A DNA stretch of 64,000 bases from Phocoena phocoena (taxonomy: Eukaryota > Chordata > Mammalia > Artiodactyla > Phocoenidae): positions 50,609,124 through 50,673,123 of the forward strand of contig NC_089226.1 in assembly GCF_963924675.1 (NCBI RefSeq), written 5' to 3'. Made by a program: the position numbers and the translations under genes. This document shows, piece after piece, positions 59,553 through 64,000 of the stretch. The notes beneath the pieces are model-generated. The model searched no databases. It had not been told where the DNA came from and saw nothing but the letters and a program-made list of their open reading frames with translations. How positions within the stretch are numbered: the first letter of the stretch is position 1; each line of letters begins with the position of its first letter.

Positions 59553-60035
59553 CTTTAACTGATTATGGGTTTCAAACTTTGAACTTCTGTTCTCTCCTAA
59601 TGTTCTTGCCTTAACAGGGGTTGATATAATTTAACAGGAGATGTGACATTTCTATTATTACCAAGAAATGTTAAGTAGAAAGATATTCTGGGAAATAGAC
59701 TCTCCATAGGTAATCAAAATTACATGAAGCCAGATGTCCAAGTTGCTAATTATATAATTATTATGAAATATAATTTGATTCAAATATATTACTTTGTAAT
59801 GGGAAAATACAGTCTTATTAAGTTTCAGACAGTAAAATCTTCCTACTTTTTAAGATGATGTATCCATGGAACAGTCATTTGTAACAATTTTCATTATGAC
59901 TTTTTCATTTTCCAGAAAGCTTCTCACCACAAAATAATAGGTTTTCAGTTTCATCAGGGAAAGATTTCAATTGTAATAGGACATACGTTATGTTGTATAA
60001 GTTTGGGACATTGAGAGAAAGCAAAGTGACGTGCT
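59066..60035. other. Unassigned sequence with a GT microsatellite
   Basis: No gene. The 113-residue minus frame at 59031-59372 overlaps an L1 tail and has no domain. Contains the (GT)n at 59498-59551. Confidence 0.45.
59498..59551. repeat. (GT)n microsatellite
   Basis: About 26 GT units, nearly pure apart from one early C (gtgtgcgtgtgt). Confidence 0.97.
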
Positions 60036-60039
60036 TTCA

Positions 60040-60219
60040 GCCTTAAAAAAATTATTGGTCAGAACGTTTAACATGAGATCTATCATCTTAACAAATCTTT
60101 AAGTGTATAATACAATATTGTTAATTATAGGTACAATGTAGTACAGTAGGTTTCTAGAACTTACTCATCTTCCATAATTGAGACTTCATACTTTTGATTA
60201 GCAACTCCTCATTTCTCCC
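60040..60219 (-). mobile_element. L1M 3'UTR, minus strand (3' half of an inverted L1)
   Basis: 'aagtgtataatacaatattg', 'gtttctagaacttactcatc' and 'caactcctcatttctccc' are the antisense 3'UTR of a primate-to-mammal-wide L1MA/MB type. It abuts sense ORF2 sequence at 60220. Confidence 0.7.
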
Positions 60220-60772
60220 TTCCCCCATGACACTGGCCTTAGCAATGATTTCATTTGATATAACACCAAAAGCATAGGCAACAAAATCCAAAATAGACAA
60301 GTGGGACTACTTCAAACTGAAAAGCTTCTTCACAGCAAAGAAAACAATTAATAGAGTGAAAGGGCAGCCTATGGAATGGGAGAGAATATTAGCAAACCAT
60401 ATATAAGATAAGGGATTAATTTCCAAAAAATATAGGGAACTATTACAACTCAATCCAAAAAAATAACCTGATTTAAAAATGGGCCAAATGCTTGAATATA
60501 CATTTACCCAAAGAAGATGTATTGTCAACAGGTTTATGGAAAGATGCTCAACATCACTAATCACCAGGGAAATGCAAATCAAGACCACAATGAGATATAA
60601 CCTCATACCTGTTAGGATGGCTACTATCAACCAAAAAAAATACAAGTATTGTTGAGGTTTTGGAGAAATCGGAACCCTTGTACATTGCTGGTAGAAAAGC
60701 GAAATGGTCCAGTTGTGGTGGAAAACAGTAAGGAGTTTCCTCAAAACATTAAAAGTAGAACTACAATATTTT
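60220..60772 (+). mobile_element. L1M ORF2 C-terminal segment, plus strand (inverted 5' half)
   Basis: Sense ORF2 blocks 'cactggccttagcaatgatt', 'aaatccaaaatagacaagtg', 'ggaaatgcaaatcaagacc' and 'gtacattgctggtag'. It stops at about 60772 without a 3' end. Combined with the antisense 3'UTR at 60040-60219, this is the expected layout of one minus-strand insertion with a twin-primed 5' inversion. Confidence 0.75.
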
Positions 60773-60774
60773 TC

Positions 60775-62290
60775 AGGCTTTTAAAAAATTTAACATTTTA
60801 TTTTAAGATAATTATAAATTCACAGTTGTATGCAATAATATAGAGAGTTCCTATATACCCTTTACTCAGTTTCCCCCGATGGTAACAACTTGCAAAACTG
60901 TACTATCATATCACAACCAGTATATTGGCATTGGTATGGTCAAGAGATAGAATACTTTCATCACTACAAGGATTCCTCATGTTGCTGCTTTATAGCCAGA
61001 TTTATTTCTCTTGAGCCCTCCATCCCTTTAAACACTGGTAACCACTTTCATCATTTCTATAACTTTGTCATTTCAAGAATTATATAAATGGATTAATACA
61101 GTATGTAACCTTTTGGGATCAAGCATAATTCACTGGAAATTCTTCCAGGTTGTATATATCAATAGTTAATTTGTTTTCACTGCTGAGTAGTGTTCCACGG
61201 TATGGATATACCACTGTTTAATCATTCACCCATTGAAGGACACCTGAGTTATTTCCATTTGGGGGCTATTATAAATAAAGCTACTTTAAACATTTATGGA
61301 CAGGTTTTTGTGTGAAGATAATTCTTAATTCCTATGGGATAGATTCCCAGGGGTGTAATTTCTGGTTTATATGGTACTTTCATATTTAGGTTTTTAAGAA
61401 ACTGTCAAACTGTATTCTAGGATGGCTAAACTATTTCATATTCTCATCAGCAGTGTCTCAATAATTCAGTTTCTCTGCATCCCCACGAGTGTTTGTTGTT
61501 GTCACTATTTTTTGTTTTAGCTCTTCTGATATTTACATAGTGCCATTTCATTTTGGTTTTACCTTGCATTGTTTTAATGGCTAATCATGTTGAACATCTT
61601 TCATGTGCTTATTTGCTATCCGCATGTTCTCTTTTTTGAAATGTCTGTACATGTCATTTGCCCATTTTCTAATCTTTTTTTTGTACTGTTCAGTTTTCTT
61701 TATATATTCTAGATTTTATCCTTTTTAAATAGGTGGTTTGCAAATATTTTCTCCAAGTCAGTAGCTTGTATTTTAAGCCTCTTAACAGACTCTCTCACAG
61801 AGCAAAAGAGTTTAATTTTAATGATGTTCAGTTTTTCATTTCCTTCTATAGATCGTACTTTTGGTGTCAAGCATAAGAATTCTTTGCCTAGCACTTCGTA
61901 CCTAGCACTAAATCTTGAAGATTTTCTTGTTTTTCTGTTTTGTTTTGTTTTGTTTTTGCTGTATGCGGGCCTCTCACTGTTGCGGCCTCTCCCGTTGCGG
62001 AGCACAGGCTCTGGACACGCAGGCTCAGCAGCCATGGCTCACGGGCCTAGCCGCTCCACGGCACGTGGGATCTTCCCGGACAGGGGCACGAACCCGTGTC
62101 CCCTGCATCGGCAGGCGGACTCTCAACCACTGCGCCACCAGGGAAGCCCTGTATTTTTTTCTATAAGTTTTATTTTTATGTTTTCCTTTTATGATTATGC
62201 TACATTTTGAGTTAATTTTAAATAAGGCTGGAGATTTATACAAAAGCCTATTTCATCCTCATACAAGTAGAACTTCAATTTCACACTTTA
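60775..62290 (-). mobile_element. Ancient L1M, minus strand, split by a SINE
   Basis: Antisense old-type 3'UTR ('aagataattataaattcacag', 'ccgatggtaacaacttgc', 'gataccactgtttaatcattc') running into antisense ORF2 ('gcttatttgctatccgcatg', 'ggtttgcaaatattttctcc', 'agcaaaagagtttaatttt'). A CHR-2 SINE interrupts it at 61943. Confidence 0.82.
61943..62149 (-). mobile_element. CHR-2-type SINE, minus strand
   Basis: 'ttgctgtatgcgggcctctc' to 'gcgccaccagggaagccc', preceded by a (TTTTG)n-like tract (tgttttgttttgttttg; A-tail in sense as CAAAA units). TSD not clear. Frames of 83-129 residues across it are chance readings of the SINE. Confidence 0.94.
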
Positions 62291-62850
62291 AAGAACACAT
62301 GAGAAGATGGAAGGAAGATGACAGTGCTTACCTAGGGAGCACACCATCATGCAGAAAACAGAGGCCCTGGCTTTTTGATTATACAACTTAAGGTTCTATG
62401 GTTAATGTAAGATTCATATAAAATTTCTTTCTTTTCAGGCTTTTTTGAGCATCAAATATATAACTGTTGAAAGAGATTTGTCAGTTGCACAGTTAATGTA
62501 AATTTAACTTATTTTCATGATTGGGTGCAGCAGATCACAAGAAGGAAAGCTGGAGTGGGGTGAAGAGTGTAGGCTGTATAGAGGTTACAGTTTATTTTGC
62601 ATTTTTATCTATCTCTCCATATTGCAGAAATCTGTGTTCCTCATCCATCTAGTATCTGGCTCTGTATATTTGAAAACAAGATAATAGACATTTTTGGGGG
62701 AATTTTTTCCTGCTTGTTCTGGCAATATCCTAGATAATCTTAATATGCACCATCAAAGGAGAGCTGATCAATGGCTAACTGTCTGCATTTCTACATTTCC
62801 CAACACCTGAAAAGAAGGGACAAAGTGTAATTCCTATTCTTTGGGTGTCA
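62291..62850. other. Unassigned non-coding sequence
   Basis: No gene or named repeat recognised. Confidence 0.45.
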
Positions 62851-62854
62851 GCAG

Positions 62855-63274
62855 TAGGCAAAATAATGCCCCTTCCCTAAAGATACCTGTACCCTAATCC
62901 TTGAAACTTAGAATATTTTACATTACATGGCAAGTGGGGATTAGGGTTGCTAATCAGCTGACCTTCAACTAAAGTGATTAACCTGGATAAGTTAGTTGTG
63001 CCCAGTGTCATCATAGGCATCCTTTAAAGTGGAAGATGCTATACTGCTGGATGTGCAAAGGGGCCACCCTTAAAAGCGGAAAAAGACAATGAAATGGATT
63101 CTCCCCTTGGGCCTCAAGAAGGAATTCAACCTTGTCAACATATTGATTTTAGCCCAGTGGGTCCCATTTTGGACTTAATGCTTCCAGAGCCATAAGATAA
63201 TGAATGTGTGTTGTTTTATGTAACTAAGTTTATGTTAATTTGTTATGACAACAATAGGAAAGTAACTCAAAGTA
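62855..63274 (+). mobile_element. MaLR-like LTR relic
   Basis: Blocks 'aataatgccccttccctaaa', 'acattacatggcaagtgg', 'gaaatggattctccccttgg', 'gattttagcccagtggg', 'ccataagataatgaatgtg', 'aactaagtttatgttaattt' and 'aataggaaagtaactca' run in the order of a common mammalian LTR-type repeat whose 3' end reads 'gtggtaatttgttacagcagcaatagg'. Subfamily uncertain. Confidence 0.65.
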
Positions 63275-63344
63275 AAATTATTAAGTAAATAAAACTGATA
63301 CATTTTTTATTTCCATTAACTCCCAGAGCACTTTATCTATCCCT

Positions 63345-63435
63345 GTCTCTATCTACCCTTGGTTTCTTTTGCTTAGTGATGGATCTCCAGCACCTGATAG
63401 AGTGCATAGCACTTAGTAGATGCTCAAAAATATGC
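63345..63435 (+). repeat. L2 3'-end fragment
   Basis: 'gatctccagcacctgatagag', 'gcatagcacttagtagatgc' and 'tcaaaaatatg' match the L2 3' end ('cagcacctagaacagtgcc...catagtaggtgctcaataaatg'). Confidence 0.75.
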
Positions 63436-63494
63436 TGATTGTGTGCATGGATACACAAACATCTTCCTCTCATTTTAATTAAATTCAACATAGA

Positions 63495-64000
63495 TTTTAT
63501 TTATTTTTTATTTAGTTGAACTAAGTTGATTTACAACATCATATTAGTTTCAGGTGTAAAACATAGTGATTCAAACTTTTTATAAATTATACTCCATTTA
63601 AAGTTATAAAATATTGGCTCTATTCCCTTTGCTGTACAATATATCCTTGTAGCTTACTTATTTTTTACATAGTAGTTGGTATCTCTTAATCCCCTACCTT
63701 TATCTCACCCCTTCCCCTTTCCTTTTCCCTTCTGGTAACCACAAGTGTGTGCTCTGTATCTGTGAGTCTGTTTCCATTTTGTTTTATTTATTTGTTTTAT
63801 TTTTTAGATTCCACAGGTAAGTGATAACATACAGTATTTGTCTTTGTCTGACTTATTTCACTAAGCACAGTATGCTCCAGGTCCATCTATGTTGTTGAAA
63901 ATGGCAAAATTGTATTCTTTTTTATGGCTGAGTAATACTCTATTGTGTATGGGTGTGTGTGTGTATACCACATCTTCTTTATCCATTCATCTGTTGATGG
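63495..64000 (-). mobile_element. L1M 3' end, minus strand, running off the window
   Basis: Antisense 3'UTR ('agttgatttacaacatcata', 'gctgtacaatatatccttgtagc', 'ttctggtaaccacaagtgtg') into the ORF2 C-terminus ('cttatttcactaagcacag', 'ttatggctgagtaatactc', 'accacatcttctttatcc'). Continues beyond 64000. Confidence 0.88.

Noticed and set aside
60307..60744. 145-residue minus-strand frame
   Set aside because: It is antisense to a plus-oriented L1M ORF2 segment.
61821..62210. 129-residue plus-strand frame
   Set aside because: It crosses an antisense CHR SINE. Similar peptides (GLSLLRPLPLRSTGSG-type) appear at every antisense CHR copy.
1..64000. CRISPR array, operon, phage or undescribed multi-gene system
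   Set aside because: No regularly spaced repeats, prokaryotic-style gene clusters or ribosome binding sites. The window is repeat-rich mammalian DNA with no intact genes.
1..64000. Ruminant origin
   Set aside because: No BovB or Bov-tA element was seen in 64 kb, whereas six CHR-2-type SINEs were; this favours a cetacean.

Overview
The window reads as mammalian nuclear DNA, almost certainly from a cetacean. The evidence is the SINE content. Six copies of the short tRNA-derived CHR-2-type SINE and two longer CHR-1-type copies are present, many with A-tails and target-site duplications (TSDs). Cetartiodactyl-type L1 elements are abundant, and I see no BovB or Bov-tA, which would be expected at this density in a ruminant. 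This assignment rests on recognising families by eye, not on a database search.

No host protein-coding exon could be supported. All long reading frames fall in L1 sequence, in SINEs, or antisense to these. The window is best read as an intergenic or deep-intronic stretch filled with retrotransposons.

Layout: 1-3857 is mostly unique or old sequence with MIR/L2 relics. At 3858-5412 an antisense L1 3' end abuts a sense L1 3' half. At 5735-11371 lies a full-length minus-strand L1 with both ORFs and a TSD; it has been hit by a smaller L1 that appears to carry 3' transduced DNA. At 11380-22850 is low-density sequence with MIRs, five CHR SINEs and an MLT1A0-like LTR. At 22855-30524 are three L1 pieces, including a 4.9 kb minus-strand L1 with a perfect 15 bp TSD, inserted in the A-tail of an older plus-strand L1. 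At 30540-39934 is mostly unassigned DNA with an old antisense L1M and two SINEs. At 40099-47282 is a full-length plus-strand L1 flanked by a 14 bp TSD and inserted into a small twin-primed L1. At 47710-64000 are ancient L1M, L2, MIR, hAT, Tigger and LTR relics, two CA-type repeats and one GT microsatellite.

The three large L1 copies carry RT and endonuclease motifs but are broken by stops, frameshifts or lost catalytic residues, so all are pseudogenes. I found no CRISPR array, phage, operon or undescribed defence system. The most unusual items are: extra 5' sequence inside the TSDs of the plus-strand full-length L1; an L1 3' transduction candidate nested in another L1; a homologous antisense reading frame opposite ORF1 in two L1 copies; and a pair of back-to-back perfect hairpins near 49.1 kb.
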